A DNA stretch of 64,000 bases from Corbicula japonica (GCA_038501625.1 JAZAYU010000034.1:3499102-3563101); one strand, 5' to 3'; numbered from the stretch's first letter, positions 34,440 through 45,772 are shown. The notes: generated by a model not told the origin, from the letters alone. Program-made: numbers and translations.

Positions 34440-37400
34440 CCGGCGGCGTCGTTGTCGTCGTCGGTGCTGTCGTCCTGTAGTCCCCCAACTTTAACCTGAA
34501 ACTTAATGTTGCCTATAACTTTGAAAGTACTTGTCCTATTCACTTCATACTTGGAATATATCATCAGCACAAACAATGCCATCTGTGATGACAAGAATGA
34601 TAACTCCAGTTTCAATATTTTTTGAGTTATGCCCCTTTCAAATGCAACTTTAACCTGAAACCTAATGTTGCCTATAACTTCGAAAGTACTTGACCTTTTC
34701 ACTTCATACTTGGAATATATCATCAGCACAAACATTGCCATCTGTGATGACAAGAATGATAACTCCAGTTTCAAATTTTTTTAGTTATGCCCCTTTCAAA
34801 TGCAACTTTAACCTGAAACTTAATGTTGCCTATAACTTTGAAAATACTTGTCCTATTCACTTCGTACTTGGAATATATCATCAGCATGAACAATGCCATC
34901 TGTGATGACAAGAAAGATAACTCCAGTTTCAATATTTTTGAGTTATGCCCCTTTCAAATGCAACTTTAACCTGAAACTTAATGTTGCCTATAACTTTGAA
35001 AGTACTTGTCCTATTCACTTCTTACTTGGAATATATCATCAGCACGAACAATGCCATCTGTGATGACAAGAAAGATAACTCCAGTTTCAATATTTTTTGA
35101 GTTATGCCCCTTTCAAATGCAACTTTAACCTGAAACTTTATGTTGCCTTTATCTTTGAAAGTACTTGTCCTATTCACTTCGTACTTGGAATATATCATCA
35201 GCATGAACAATGCCATCTGTGATGACAAGAAAGATAACTCCAGTTTCAATATTTTTATGCCCCCGCCATTAGCCCCCGCCATGTAATGGCGGAAGGGCAT
35301 ATAGTGTTCACCCTGGCTGTGTGTGTGTGTGTCAGTGTGTCAGTGTGTGTGTATGTTCCAAATTGTGTCCGCTCTGTAACTTTGTTAATTCTTATTGGAT
35401 TTTGAAATAACTTGGAATGAATGTTCACCATATCAAGACAATGTGTCGCGTAAATTACCCACCATGCCTGTAGGTCCAAGGTCAAGGTCACTGTTACCAA
35501 AAACAGAAATTTTCTTGTCCGGGCTGTAACTTCCTTATGAATGGAGGGATTTCAAAAAAGCTTGTCACAAATCTTCACCATGATAAGGCGGTGTGTCGCG
35601 TACAACACCCATGCCTGTAGGTCCAAGGTCAAGGTCACTGTTACTAAAAATAGAATTTTGTTGGAAAAATCGTGTCCGCTCTGTAACTCTGTTATTTCTT
35701 ATTGGATTTTAAAATAACATGGTATGAATGTTCACCATATCAAGACGGTGTGTCGCGTACATTACCCATGCCTGTAGGTCCAAGGTCGAGGTCACTGTTA
35801 CTAAAAATAGAATTTTCTTGTCCGGGCTGTAACTTCCTTATGAATGGAGGGATTTCAAAAAAGCTTGTCACAAATCTTCACCATGATAAGGCTGTGTGTC
35901 GCGTACAACACCCATGCCTGTAGGTCCAAGGTCAAGGTCACTGTTACTAAAAATAGAATTTTGTTGGAAAAATTGTGTCCGCTCTGTAACTTTGTTATTT
36001 CTTATTGGATTTTGAAATAACTTGGTATGAATGTTCACCATATTAAGACGGTGTGTCACGTACATTTCCAATGCCTGTAGGTCCAAGGTCAAGGTCGCTG
36101 TTACTAAAAATAGAATTTTCTTGTCCGGGCTGTAACTTCCTAATGAATGGAGGGATTTCAAAAAAACTTGTCACAAATCTTCACCATGATAAGGCTGTGT
36201 GTCGCCTACAACACCCATGCCTGTAGGTCCAAGGTCAAGGTCACTGTTACTAAAATAGAATTTTCTTGTTTGGGCTATAACTTCCTTTTAAATGAAGGAA
36301 TTTCAAAATATCTAGGCACAAATGACAAGGTGGTGTGTGGCATATAATACCCATGCCTGTAGGTCTAAGGTCAAGGTCACTGTTACTAAAAATAGAATTT
36401 TCTTGTTTAGGCTATAACTTCGTTATGAATGGAGGGATTTCAAAATAACTTGGCACAAATGTTCACCATGACAAGGTGTTCTGTTGCATTCAATACCCAT
36501 GCCTATAGGTCCAAGGTCAAGGTCTCTGTTACAAAAAATAGAATTTTCTTGTACTGGCTATAACTTTGTAATGAATGGGGGGGAATTCAACATTACACTT
36601 ATGAGCAAACAAAAGTGCTGCAAATACAAATAATTTACTTGATTTTCAAATTTATTCATATTCTTATTATTACTAGCACATCACCTTCTTTGAAATTCTT
36701 TGAAATTATTCCCATCAGTGCACTTCATTGTCTGGTAACATGCATAGCGGAGGCATCCGTGTCCTATGGACACATTTCTAGTTTGAGTTATGCCCCTTTC
36801 AAATGCAACTTTAACCTGAAACTTAATGTTGCCTATAACTTTGAAAGTACTTGTCCTATTCACTTCGTACTTGGAATATATCATCAGCACGAAAAATGCC
36901 ATCTGTGATGACAAGAAAGATAACTCCAGTTTCAATATTTTTTGAGTTATGCCCCTTTCAAATGAAACTTTAACCTGAAACTTAATGTTGCCTATTACTT
37001 TGAAAGTACTTCACCTATTCACTTCATACTTGGAATATATCAGCATGAACAATCGTTACAATGCCGTCTGTGACGAAAAGAATGATAACTCCAGTTTCAA
37101 TATTTTTTGAGTAATGCCCCTTTCAAATGCAACTTTAACATGAAACTTAATGTTGATTTTAAATTTGAAAGTACTTGTCCTATTTACTTCATACTTGGAA
37201 TATATCTTCAGCATGAACAATGCCATCTGTGACGACAAGAATGACAACTCCAGTTTCCATATTTTTTGAGTTATGCCCCTTTCAAATGCAACTTTAACCT
37301 GAAACTTAATGTTGCCATTTAACATTGAAAGTACTTGTCCTATTCACTTCATACTTGGAATATATTATCAGCATGAACAATGCCATCTGTGACGACAAGA

Positions 37401-37560
37401 ATGATAACTCCAGTTTCAATATTTTATGAGTTATGCCCCTTTCAAATGCAACTTTAACATGAAACTTAGTGTTGCCTGTAAAATGGAAAGTACTTGTTCA
37501 GTTAATTCACTTAATACTTTAAATAACTTATCTGCATTTCAAAACCAATTTTTGAAGATG
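34440..37560 (+). repeat. 158-bp tandem core of element d (interrupted)
   Basis: The marker AGTTATGCCCCTTTCAAATG occurs at 34625, 34783 and 34941 and onwards, and resumes after the nested element at about 36785. About five units lie left of the insertion and five right of it, with more divergence at the right end. Confidence 0.85.
35257..36782 (+). mobile_element. Helentron/pearl-like element, family b, second copy nested in element d
   Basis: It starts ATGCCCCCGCCATT followed by a second complete head (GCCCCCGCCATGTAATGGCG), so the 5' end is partly duplicated. It ends with the same GTGTCC-TAT-GGACAC hairpin and ATTTCTAGT as the first copy. The host unit reads CAATATTTTT on the left and TTGAGTTATG on the right, reconstituting element d. 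About 180 bp of non-repeat sequence precede the 3' end. Confidence 0.65.
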
Positions 37561-38589
37561 ATAACTCGGGTTTCACCATTATTTTAGTTATTCCCCTTTT
37601 AAATGCAATTTAGATGACATGTGTTCTGTGGTGTAGTATTGAAATCAACTTAAATAAAATATTTTTATTATACATAGGCCCACATTTCAACTTTTCCCAT
37701 GCAGGCGACACATGCGTTCCGCGGAACACAACATTCTAGTGAAATTAAACAAATAAAAAAAAATGTTTAATTAACATATAACTATGTTGTTGACAACAGG
37801 CAAATGGTTATTGAATCTATTTCTGGTTATGTTTTTTGTTGTTGTTGATTATAATTAAATCACTTCCAGGAATAGAATGTGCACTGCACAATTAATCTGA
37901 AATCCAAGCCAGTATTATTGTTATTGAAAGTATCAGAATCTAATTGTTCGTTAAGTTGACAATCCTACTTAACAAACATAGGTTGTCATTTTTGTCGCTC
38001 CTGGTTATTTGCAGAAGAGAAGTGGATTTTTACTGGAATATATTATTGTGAGATTTTCTTGGAAGCTGCTGTACTCCATTAGCATGTGTTTCTGGTTTGT
38101 AGAGGATACTTCACGGTGTTTGAATGTTCTCTCATCTTTAGGGAACATAACCCATACTGCCAGAATTGGACATTTTTCTGCATTTAAGTTCAGATTTGGA
38201 AACATGCTAAGTAGAGTTTTCCAGTTTTATTTGCCTATAATCCACATAGTTAGTCTTTATAAAGCAAATCTTGTACCATTTGCTTACCTTATTGTGATGA
38301 ATTCCAAACTGTCAGAAGACGGTGTCACTGTGTAGCTGAGCTGAGCCTAAGGATCACCTGATTAATATAAACAGTAAAAGACAGACCTTACCGGTTGCTG
38401 TGTTAGTTTTTCAGCTTATATTTGGAATTAAGGTCTATTACTCTAAACAGCTGAAAGAAAGCAACTATTCTCAAGGGAATTAACTGTGATTGTTGTATAA
38501 GTTAGAATTATCTCTCTGGTGTCATTGTGTACATCCCTGCAAAACCAATAAAACACTACCTCCCAGTCTGAAAGTAGTATGTTTTGATA

Positions 38590-38685
38590 GATCATAAAAC
38601 TGCGATTGGAGACCAGTCTTAAATCTCGGACATCTTGTGGATGAAATCGAGATGAGTCTCCATTTCTAGTTTAATTATCTTGGCC
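38590..38685. mobile_element. MITE-A diverged short copy
   Basis: GATCATAAAACTGCGATTGG and AGTCTTAAATCTCGGACATC, then a degraded second arm. Confidence 0.55.
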
Positions 38686-39015
38686 AAAGATATTCAGATA
38701 CCAACACCTGTACACTCTTAGTTTAACTTCATGGTGCAAGTTTAGAATTCCAAGAAACCATTCAGATTGACACAATAGACTAGAGTGTATTTGTCTGACT
38801 GACTTTCCTTAAGAGAGACAGAAAGTATAAAGCCCCATTGTCTGTGCCGTAAGAAAGGCAATATATGTGTATGAAACAGTAGTCTCGGTAAGAGGCAGTA
38901 GGCGGTAAGCGGGCATTTCCTTTGGTGATTTTGACCTTATGACCTGGCTATTTTAGCAAAGCATAGATGCTTAGAAAGTTTCTAACCCATGTCTTGACAA
39001 TTCCATATTTGTCAT

Positions 39016-39258
39016 ATTTAACCCTTTCCTCCATAGACAAACCTAAGTTGCGTGGGCGAACAGTGTAGATCCAAATCAGCCGGCACAACCGTGCCATCTG
39101 ATCAGGATCGGAACTGTTCGCTTTTTTATTTGTTAGGTTATTTCTGATCAAAATGTGACAAGTGCAGATCCTAATTAGATGGCACGGATGTGCTGGCTGA
39201 TCTGGACCTACACTGGTCGCACATGCATCAAAATGTGTATATATGGAGGAAAGGGTTA
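39016..39258. mobile_element. MITE-B complete copy with TTAA on both sides
   Basis: TTTAACCCTTTCCTCCATAG to ATGGAGGAAAGGGTTAA. It ends 66 bp before the LDLa exon acceptor. Confidence 0.8.
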
Positions 39259-39324
39259 AGCCATAGAGCTTCAAAGTAATTTCACATTTAATAATAAATT
39301 TATGATATTTATTTTCAATTTCAG

Positions 39325-39459
39325 CTTCATGTGTTCATATCTGTGATGACCGTTTATGCCTGTCGAATGTGCAGTTGTGTAACGGTAAATACGAATGTGC
39401 TGACCAGACAGATGAGAAGAGTTGTCCCCCTTTATCTCAAAGCACAGGTGCTTCAGAGT
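39325..39459 (+). CDS. Exon encoding an LDL-receptor class A module
   Basis: This 135-bp exon (45 codons) is bounded by the acceptor TTTCAATTTCAG and the donor GTAAGT at 39460, again phase 1 at both ends. When spliced to the CUB exon, the split codon becomes TCT (Ser). The translation has six cysteines in the order of an LDLa repeat: SCVHIC, RLC, LSNVQLC, NGKYEC, and ADQTDEKSC. The acidic C-terminal cluster (D..TDE) corresponds to the calcium-binding box of LDLa modules. A Ser/Thr-rich linker (PLSQSTGAS) follows. The module is short between cysteines 1 and 2, so it is a compact LDLa. CUB followed by LDLa and a single TM occurs in several animal receptor families, including NETO-like proteins, but one LDLa does not identify the orthologue. 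Confidence 0.8.
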
Positions 39460-39496
39460 GTAAGTTACTTCCTTTGTCATTAAAGTTTGTAATTAT

Positions 39497-39645
39497 ACCC
39501 CGCTTCGAAGAAGAGGCGGTATAGTGTTTTACCCTTGTCTGCCCATCCGTTCTTCCCTCCGTAACATAATTTCAGTTGCAGTTTTGTAAGCAACTATGAC
39601 ATGCGACAGCCTCATATTTTCCGTATTGCTTTATCCTTTAGTCCC
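39497..39645 (+). mobile_element. Orphan Helentron-like 5' head (family a relative)
   Basis: ATACCCCGCTTCGAAGAAGA and the following GGCGGTATAGTG resemble the head of element a, and a unique stretch resembling a pre-core region follows. No tandem core and no 3' hairpin were found downstream, so it is truncated. It lies only 40 bp after the LDLa exon donor. Confidence 0.4.
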
Positions 39646-39794
39646 ATATGGTGTAAAGCAATTTCATACTCGTATCTCATCTACTTCCTGTTTACTGGGT
39701 TTTACACGCTGGAAGTTTTCATACCTGTAGATAATACATGTAACTCATCTAGACATAGAGGACATTAGCTCACAGATTTGCTTTTTGAATTTGT

Positions 39795-39845
39795 TTATCC
39801 ATTTACTCGTGGGATCAGCGTAGATCCAGATCAGCTTGCAAATCA
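39795..39845. mobile_element. MITE-B small fragment
   Basis: TATCCATTTACTCGTGGGAT then GTAGATCCAGATCAGC only. Confidence 0.4.
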
Positions 39846-40344
39846 TCAGGTGTTTTTAGTTCCCCTTTCGCAATCTTTTCTCATATTATTTTGTTTAGTG
39901 CCTTCCACTGGTATTTCAAAAAAGCCCTTAAAGCGGCACTAATTTAATATAACCCTCTCTTGCATGAAATATTACATGTATTTGGAACTATAGGCAGAAA
40001 TTTGCAGCATTAGGTCGGGCTAATAAAATTTTAATTTACCAAAATAAATTTAGTGCGCGCGACTAAAAGCAAAAGTGGGATTTCCGAAATGTCACAGAAA
40101 TCGAGATTGCGCATCAAGTGGTCTCTTTGTCGGTGCTAAATATAGCTCCATTATATTTAGCTTCTTAAAAGTTCGTTAACGATAATTGAACAAAATCATT
40201 GAAAATCCCGTCTATAAGAAAGAAACTGATCGGATCTTTTGTGTTCTGTTAGAGAGTTTATATATTGGAGTCTATTTGGACAAATATGATTTTTCAATAG
40301 TATATTCTTACTTAAGTTTAGGGCTGGGGCTTTAAGTGTGAATA

Positions 40345-40670
40345 GAGTCATTCTTAACCAAAACCTAGGTCACAGTTATTCTCAGTTTTGAAATTGAGTT
40401 GATCGGATGTAAAAACTAGGTGACTAGGTCAAATTTTAGCAAAAGCTTGGCCACATTTATCAAATGATTTTTACATTGGGTTGAGGATACATGAAGCAAA
40501 AGCCAAATTGAGACTTATCGCGTCGAAAGTAAGGTTACCAAGTGAAATAAGAGGCAAACTTTGTTCATAGAGGACGTTTTTTTAAGTGATTTTAACCATA
40601 ATCTTTATAAAAAATTTTGCTATGATGTCCCTATTTAAGATAAAAGAATTTTGAAGTTCATTCTGAGACA
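40345..40670 (+). repeat. Degenerate units related to element e
   Basis: Contains AAACTAGGTGACTAGGTCAAAT and AAAGCTTGGCCACATTTATC-like pieces in the order of the element e unit, heavily diverged. Probably an older copy next to the younger one. Confidence 0.45.
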
Positions 40671-40695
40671 AAATGGTCGCACATATAATGTTTTT

Positions 40696-42051
40696 AGCTC
40701 ACCTGTCACATAGTGACAGAGTGAGCTTTTATGATCACCCTTCGTCCGGCGTCCGTCCGGCGTCCGTTCACAATAGTTGTCCGCACTCTAGCGGTCATAA
40801 TTTTTATCCGATCTTCTTCAAACTTGGTCAGAATGTTTATCTCAATGATATCTAGATCAAGTTCGAAACTGGGTCATGTGACCTTGAAATCTAGGTCACT
40901 AGGTCAAATTATAGAAAAAGCTTGTCCACCTTCTAGCAGTCTCAATTTTGGTGTGATCTTCTTTAAACTTGGTCAGAATGTTTATCTCAATGATATCTAG
41001 ATCAAGTTTGTACCTGGGTCATTTGACCCTTAAAACTAGGTCAGTAGGTCAAATTAAAGAAAAGCTTGTCTGCACTGTAGAGGTCTTAATTTTGGTCCGA
41101 TCTTTCTCAAACTTTCTCAATGTTTATCTCAATGATATCTAGGTCAAGTTTGAAACTGGGTCATGTGACCTTAAAAACTAGGAAACTAGGTCAAATTATA
41201 GAAAAAGCTTTTCCGCACTCTAGCGGTCTTAATTTTGGTTGGATCTTCTTCAAACTTGGTCAAAATGTTTATCTCAATGATATCTAGATCAAGTTTGAAA
41301 CTGGGTCATGTGACCTTGATATCTAGGTCACTAGGTCAAATTATAGAAAAAATGTGTCTGCACTCTAGCGGTCTTCATTTTGGTGCGATCTTCTTTACAT
41401 GTGTTCAGAATGTTTATCTCAATGATATCAAGATCAATTTCGTAACTGGGTCATGTGACCCTTAAAACAAGGTCAGTAGGTCAAATTAAAGAAAAAGCTT
41501 GTCTGCACTCTAGAGGTCTTAATTTTGGTTGGATCTTCTTCAAACTTGGTCAGAAAGTATATCTCAATGATATCTAGGTCAAGTTTGAAACTGGGTCATG
41601 TGACCTTGAAATCTAGGTCACTAGGTCAAATTATATAAAAAGCTTGTCTGCATTCTAGCAGTCTTAATTTTGGTCCGATCTTCTTCAAACTTGGTCAGAA
41701 TGTTTATCTCAGTGATATCTAGGTCAAGTTTGAAACTGGGTCATGTGACCTTGATATCTAGGTCACTAGGTAAAATGATAGAAAAATCTTGTCCACACTC
41801 TAGCGGTCTTAATTTTGGTGGGATCTTCTTCAAAGTTGGTTAGCATGGCTATCTCAATGATATCTAGATCAAGTTTGAAACTGGGTCATGTGACCTTGAA
41901 ATCTAGGTCACTAGGCCAAATTGAAGAAAAGCTTGTCTGCACTCTAGAGGTCTTAATTTTGATTGACAATTGTATTTGCATCCACTGACTCTTGCAACCA
42001 TTGAGCAGTTGTTGGCAGGTGAGCGACCCAGGGTCCCATGGACCCTCTTGT
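40696..42051 (+). mobile_element. Helentron/pearl-like element, family e
   Basis: The head AGCTCACCTGTCACATAGTG forms a hairpin (TGTCA-CATA-GTGACA inside CTCAC...GTGAG). The tail CAGGTGAGC is the inverted partner, followed by the hairpin GGGTCC-CAT-GGACCC and TCTTGT. Between them is a ~145-bp tandem core with GGGTCATGTGACCTTG and AGGTCACTAGGTCA in each unit. It sits in intron 2, 1.2 kb after the LDLa exon. Confidence 0.65.
40770..41960 (+). repeat. ~145-bp tandem core of element e (about 8 units)
   Basis: CTTGTC(C/T)GCACTCTAG-like unit starts occur near 40776, 40922, 41066, 41208, 41352, 41501, 41643, 41789 and 41934. Units vary at many positions, but the GGTCA-containing block is kept in all of them. 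Confidence 0.85.
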
Positions 42052-42204
42052 TTATGTAAAATTTACTTAAGTTTTCTATAGCTGCTGTTCTGGCATTTTA
42101 CTAACTAACCTCGTCCAATATAAACATTTTGCACTTTTCCACTCTACCCACACCCACCCTGGAATTAAGAGCAATGAAGCTCTTGTGTTCCAGTTTTATC
42201 TATG

Positions 42205-42446
42205 CTAACCCTTTCCTCCTTACACACACCTTTATTGCGTGGGAAATAAAGTGTAGATCTGGATAAGCCTGCACATCTGTGCCATCTGATCAGGATCTAA
42301 ACTGCTCACTTTATGATTCTTTAGGTTATTTCTGACCAAAATGTGCCCAGTGCAGATTCTGATCAGACAACACAGATGTGCAGGTTGATCTGGATCTACA
42401 CTGGTCGCACATGCGTAAAAATGCGTTTTGGGCGGAAAGAGTTAGA
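42205..42446. mobile_element. MITE-B complete copy
   Basis: CTAACCCTTTCCTCCTTACA to GGGCGGAAAGAGTTA. Confidence 0.76.
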
Positions 42447-42699
42447 TGTTCTTTTTATAAATTCAGGGGAAACCTTTGATTGAAATTGCCACACTCTCCA
42501 CTACTAAATATGAAACTCTAGCTGTCTCAACAAATTAATTTCAGAAATATCATCATCTTAGGTAACCTAGTGACCTGCTTCTTTGATTAATAGTTTTATG
42601 TCATTTTCCAGTTCTCAATTGATCGAAAGATTAAAAAAAAACACATTTAGTTCTTAATAAAAGTTGCTTGCATGCCTTTAGGCCACGATATATGGCTGT

Positions 42700-42900
42700 G
42701 GTATTTGGGTGAACAGTTTAGATTCAGATCAGCTGGCACATCGTTCTGTGCTGTCTGATCAGGATCTAAACTGTGAGTTTTTAGATTACTTGGGTTGTTC
42801 CTGACCAAGAAGCGACCAGCCTAGATCCAAATCAGACATTATAGATCTGCTGACTCTACACTGGTGGCACACTTGATAAAACCTGTTTTCTGGAGTTAAG
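42700..42900. mobile_element. MITE-B diverged copy, ends eroded
   Basis: GGGTGAACAGTTTAGATTCA to TTTTCTGGAGTTAAGTGG. The first hairpin is intact. Confidence 0.6.
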
Positions 42901-42955
42901 TGGTCACTCCCATTAAGAGTTCATAATTATGAAGAAGTGGAATAATGTTAATCCT

Positions 42956-43103
42956 GTGCCCAAGGTTATAAAACTGAGCATGGAAACCAGTCTCAAATCT
43001 CAAGCATCTGATTGGCTGAAATGGCGACTGGTCGCCATTTCAGCCAATCAGATGCTTGAGATTTGAGACTGGTTTCCAATCTCAGTTTTATAACTTTCAA
43101 TCC
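42956..43103. mobile_element. MITE-A, complete palindromic copy (reference copy)
   Basis: About 148 bp that fold back completely: CCCAAGGTTATAAAACTGAG and GGAAACCAGTCTCAAATCTC on one side mirror the other, with the centre GCGACTGGTCGC. Each arm carries CTGATTGGCTGAAATGGCGA, which contains an inverted CCAAT box and an AAATGGCG motif. Across the window two subfamilies exist, one with AAGGTTATAAAACTGAG ends and one with AAGATCATAAAACTAAA ends. Outer bases vary (CTGGGCTG or GTGCCC), and no constant target duplication could be read. Confidence 0.8.
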
Positions 43104-43218
43104 AGGGTCTGGAGTTTGATCAACCATCCAAGATCATAAAGAGGCATCAGTGTTAGTAATGATAGAATTTCCAGTTTGGGGCAATAAATGTTACAGGGCA
43201 GCAGAGCTTTCAGTGCTG

Positions 43219-43354
43219 AAGATCATAAAACTATTTTTGGAGACCAGTCTCAAAGCTCGAGCATCTGATTGGCTGAAATGGCGACTGGTCACCATTTCAA
43301 AGATGCTTGAGATTTGAGACTTGGTCTCCAGATTAAGTTTTATAATCTTGGGCA
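43219..43354. mobile_element. MITE-A copy, ATC subfamily
   Basis: Second CCAAT arm is deleted (ACCATTTCAAAGATGCTTG). Confidence 0.75.
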
Positions 43355-43710
43355 CAGAATATACCATTGCATTTATGAACCATGAAGAAAATCAATGTTT
43401 AGATGCACCTGCAGAGAATACATTATTGTTTCTGGTGGAATTCGAAGTATTATTTGCAGCAGACTTCTATGTTATAAATAACCAGGAAACATTTTAGAAG
43501 AAAACATCATATTTCTTCCAATAAATGTTTTAAGTTGAGGTGCAAGGGAGATAATTATGCAAGACTATTATGAAAAGTGATTTTAATGCAGAGTATGGGT
43601 GTCTGAATTTGACTGTCACAATATGAATGATGTTTAGGGCTGCCATTTGATTTTTCTGATTTTCTGCAAAGTCTTAAGACCATTTTGATGCTGAGAAAGA
43701 TCTGGACTGA

Positions 43711-43838
43711 AGGTTATAAAGCTGAAATTGGAAACCAGTCTCAAATCTCAAGCATCTGATTGGCAGTTGCCATTTCAGCCAATCAGATGCTTGAGATTTG
43801 AGACTGGTTTCCATGCTCAGTTTTATAACCTTGAGCAC
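43711..43838. mobile_element. MITE-A copy with shortened centre
   Basis: ATTGGCAGTTGCCATTTCAG joins the two arms. The second CCAAT is intact. Confidence 0.75.
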
Positions 43839-44247
43839 TTTTCTCATTTGTGTCATTTAACAGAGCCTAACCTAGTTTAATCTGCCTTTACTTTGCACTT
43901 AGTCTGTGAAAGTCTGGTGAATTTATCTCATCTGATTATCAAGTTTTTATAAATAATATGGTGTTTTAGTGCATATAGATGATTTATAGTCGAACTGTAA
44001 TAAAACATTCATTCATATCATAGAGACATACAGTATCATGTTGATTTGTGAGCATTTCAAGTCGGACAGGGTTTCTGTCCGCAGTCTGTGAAGGTATTGA
44101 TTGCCAGAACTGCAAGACTGGTTATTTTCTGTCCTCAGACTGAGGATGTTTTGTGTGCTAGAATTTTGAATCAAAAAGTTTTTCTGTTTGTGGAGTTCTT
44201 GTGTGCCAGAATTCTTGGTAAGGCAGTTATTCTGTCATTGATCTTTG

Positions 44248-44374
44248 CCCACGATCTTGAAACTAAATCTTGAGAACAGTCTCAAATCTCAAGCATCTGA
44301 TTGACTGAAATGGCGACTGGTCACTATTTCAACCAATCAGATTGGTTTCCAATATCAGTTTTTTGATCTTGTGT
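44248..44374. mobile_element. MITE-A copy with right-arm deletion
   Basis: After AACCAATCAGATTGG the TTGAGATTTGAGACT segment is missing. Ends TTTTTTGATCTTGTGTG. Confidence 0.65.
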
Positions 44375-44654
44375 GTTGGATTTGTGAATAAGACAAGATA
44401 GAACAGTGTCCTGACCACCGTCTGGGGTTTTCTTGTGTGCTGGAATCGATAATATGACAAGTAATCTGTCAGAAACCTGCACAGGTCTTGTGGGGTTAGA
44501 ACAGTGTTCTGTCCGCAGTCTGGAGAGTTCTTGTGTGCCAGCTGAGACAGCCTTAGTCTGGGGAGGTCTTCTGGTGGAGAAAAGTGTATCAGAGAGATTT
44601 CTGTTCATTGTCCAGGGAGGTAATGTCTGGCCAGAAGAGTCCAGGACTGGAGGT

Positions 44655-44735
44655 ATAGCGACCAGTCGCCATTTCAGCCAATCAGATACTTGAGATTTGA
44701 GACTGGTTTCCATGCTCAGTTTTATAACCTAGGGC
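44655..44735. mobile_element. MITE-A right half
   Basis: GCGACCAGTCGCCATTTCAG to TTATAACCTAGGGCAC. The left arm is absent. Confidence 0.65.
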
Positions 44736-45152
44736 ACTGATGGATATTCTGCAGAGAATTGAATTACTGTACATTGTCAAGTTGCACATGTCTACAAATC
44801 TTTTTTTATAGGCTGAAGTTTAAAGTGCTTTAAAACTAGGCATTAATCAAGTTTCCTGATTTATGCTGCTATATAATGTCATATATTCTTTACCTGAACT
44901 GTCATGTCTTCTTGGGAGAAATATGGCATGCAGACAGGCACTAGAATACCCTCTAAATACCGTAGTTTTCACAACAAATCCACCATTTTATAGATAGATG
45001 GTTTGTCATGTTATTGTATGAATGGCTCTGTTTGCTTAAATATTAATTTTGTTATTTTGGTTTTATGCCCCTAAAATTATATCACATGTAGGACCCTGTT
45101 GACTTCCAGTGCAAATTGCTAGTGCTTTTATGAAAATTCTGTTCCTTAGACC

Positions 45153-45273
45153 TGTGCCCAAGATCAGTAAACTAAATCTGGAATTGCAAGCATCTGATCG
45201 GCTGAATCGCCACTGGTCGCTTTTTCAGCCAATCAGATGCTTGAGATTTGAGACTGGTTTTATGATCTAGGGC
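45153..45273. mobile_element. MITE-A copy with two deletions
   Basis: GTGCCCAAGATCAGTAAACT to TTATGATCTAGGGCCC. The CTCAAATCT piece of the left arm and most of the TCTCCAG piece of the right arm are lost. Confidence 0.65.
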
Positions 45274-45566
45274 CCATTCATCAATTTAACAGACATTTAA
45301 GGCTGGTAGAATTTATTACTGTAAATATGGTATAAAGCCTGGTTTGGGGGGATCTGGTTGAAAAACTTCTGGTTAATCTGTGTCTAAGCTTCTTGTAAAC
45401 AAACAGATAGGGAGAAGATTTTAAAGTACCCGTCATTGAAGGACAAACCCCAAGCAAGCTCATCATGATGAGGCGAAAAAGGAAATAAATCATCTATAAT
45501 TCAAGCACAATCATGAAGATGCATGTTTGTTTTGTTTTGTTTTACACAGCTTTTAGCTCAGTTGTG

Positions 45567-45772
45567 TGTAACCTTTTTCTCCATATATGTGCATTTAATG
45601 TGCCTATGCGACCAGTCTGGATCTACATTGTTTGGTTTTTGGTCTGAAATAACCAAATAAATCAAAAAGCGAACATTGCAGATCCTGATTAGATGGCATG
45701 TTATGTGATAGCCTAAATCTGGCTCTACACTGTCCATGAAATAAAGGTGTATCATTCTATGGACTAAAATGA
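45567..45772. mobile_element. MITE-B copy with left inner arm deleted
   Basis: GTAACCTTTTTCTCCATATA to TATGGACTAAAATG. Confidence 0.6.

Larger units (their letters stand above)
34398..37740 (+). mobile_element. Helentron/pearl-like element, family d, split by a family b copy
   Basis: The 5' end GTGTGCCTGC contains the hairpin CCTGC-GATA-GCAGG and is followed by CATAGGGATCC. The 3' end has GCAGGCGACAC (near-inverted match), the hairpin GTTCC-GC-GGAAC and ACAACATTCTAGT. The core is a tandem array of about 158 bp. This family lacks the AGGTCA motif seen in the other four. Bases 35257-36782 are a later insertion. Confidence 0.6.
16263..39324 (+). other. Intron 1 of the CUB-LDLa-TM gene (about 23 kb)
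   Basis: Bounded by GTAAGT at 16263 and TTTCAG ending at 39324, both splicing in phase 1. It holds the composite LTR element, a Helentron-like element with another nested inside it, and roughly 20 MITE-B and 7 MITE-A pieces. Stretches over 300 bases with nothing recognisable are 16650-17090, 17490-17895, 18520-19010, 19685-20280, 20520-21525, 21930-22655, 22920-23470, 24800-25170, 26410-26930, 27155-27485, 33806-34395, 37745-38585 and 38690-39010. An additional exon of compatible phase cannot be excluded, but no ORF here looks like an extracellular module. Confidence 0.65.

Noticed and set aside
34433..37325. Several repeated 80-110 codon minus-strand ORFs with the KLELSFLSSQMA motif
   Set aside because: These are frames through the 158-bp tandem units of element d and shift from unit to unit.
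38009..38335. 108-codon plus-strand ORF with hydrophobic stretches
   Set aside because: No splice signals of matching phase and no repeat or domain pattern. Length is within chance for AT-rich DNA of this size.
44324..44713. 129-codon minus-strand ORF and overlapping 86-codon plus-strand ORF
   Set aside because: Composed of two partial MITE-A copies and the sequence between them. No domain.
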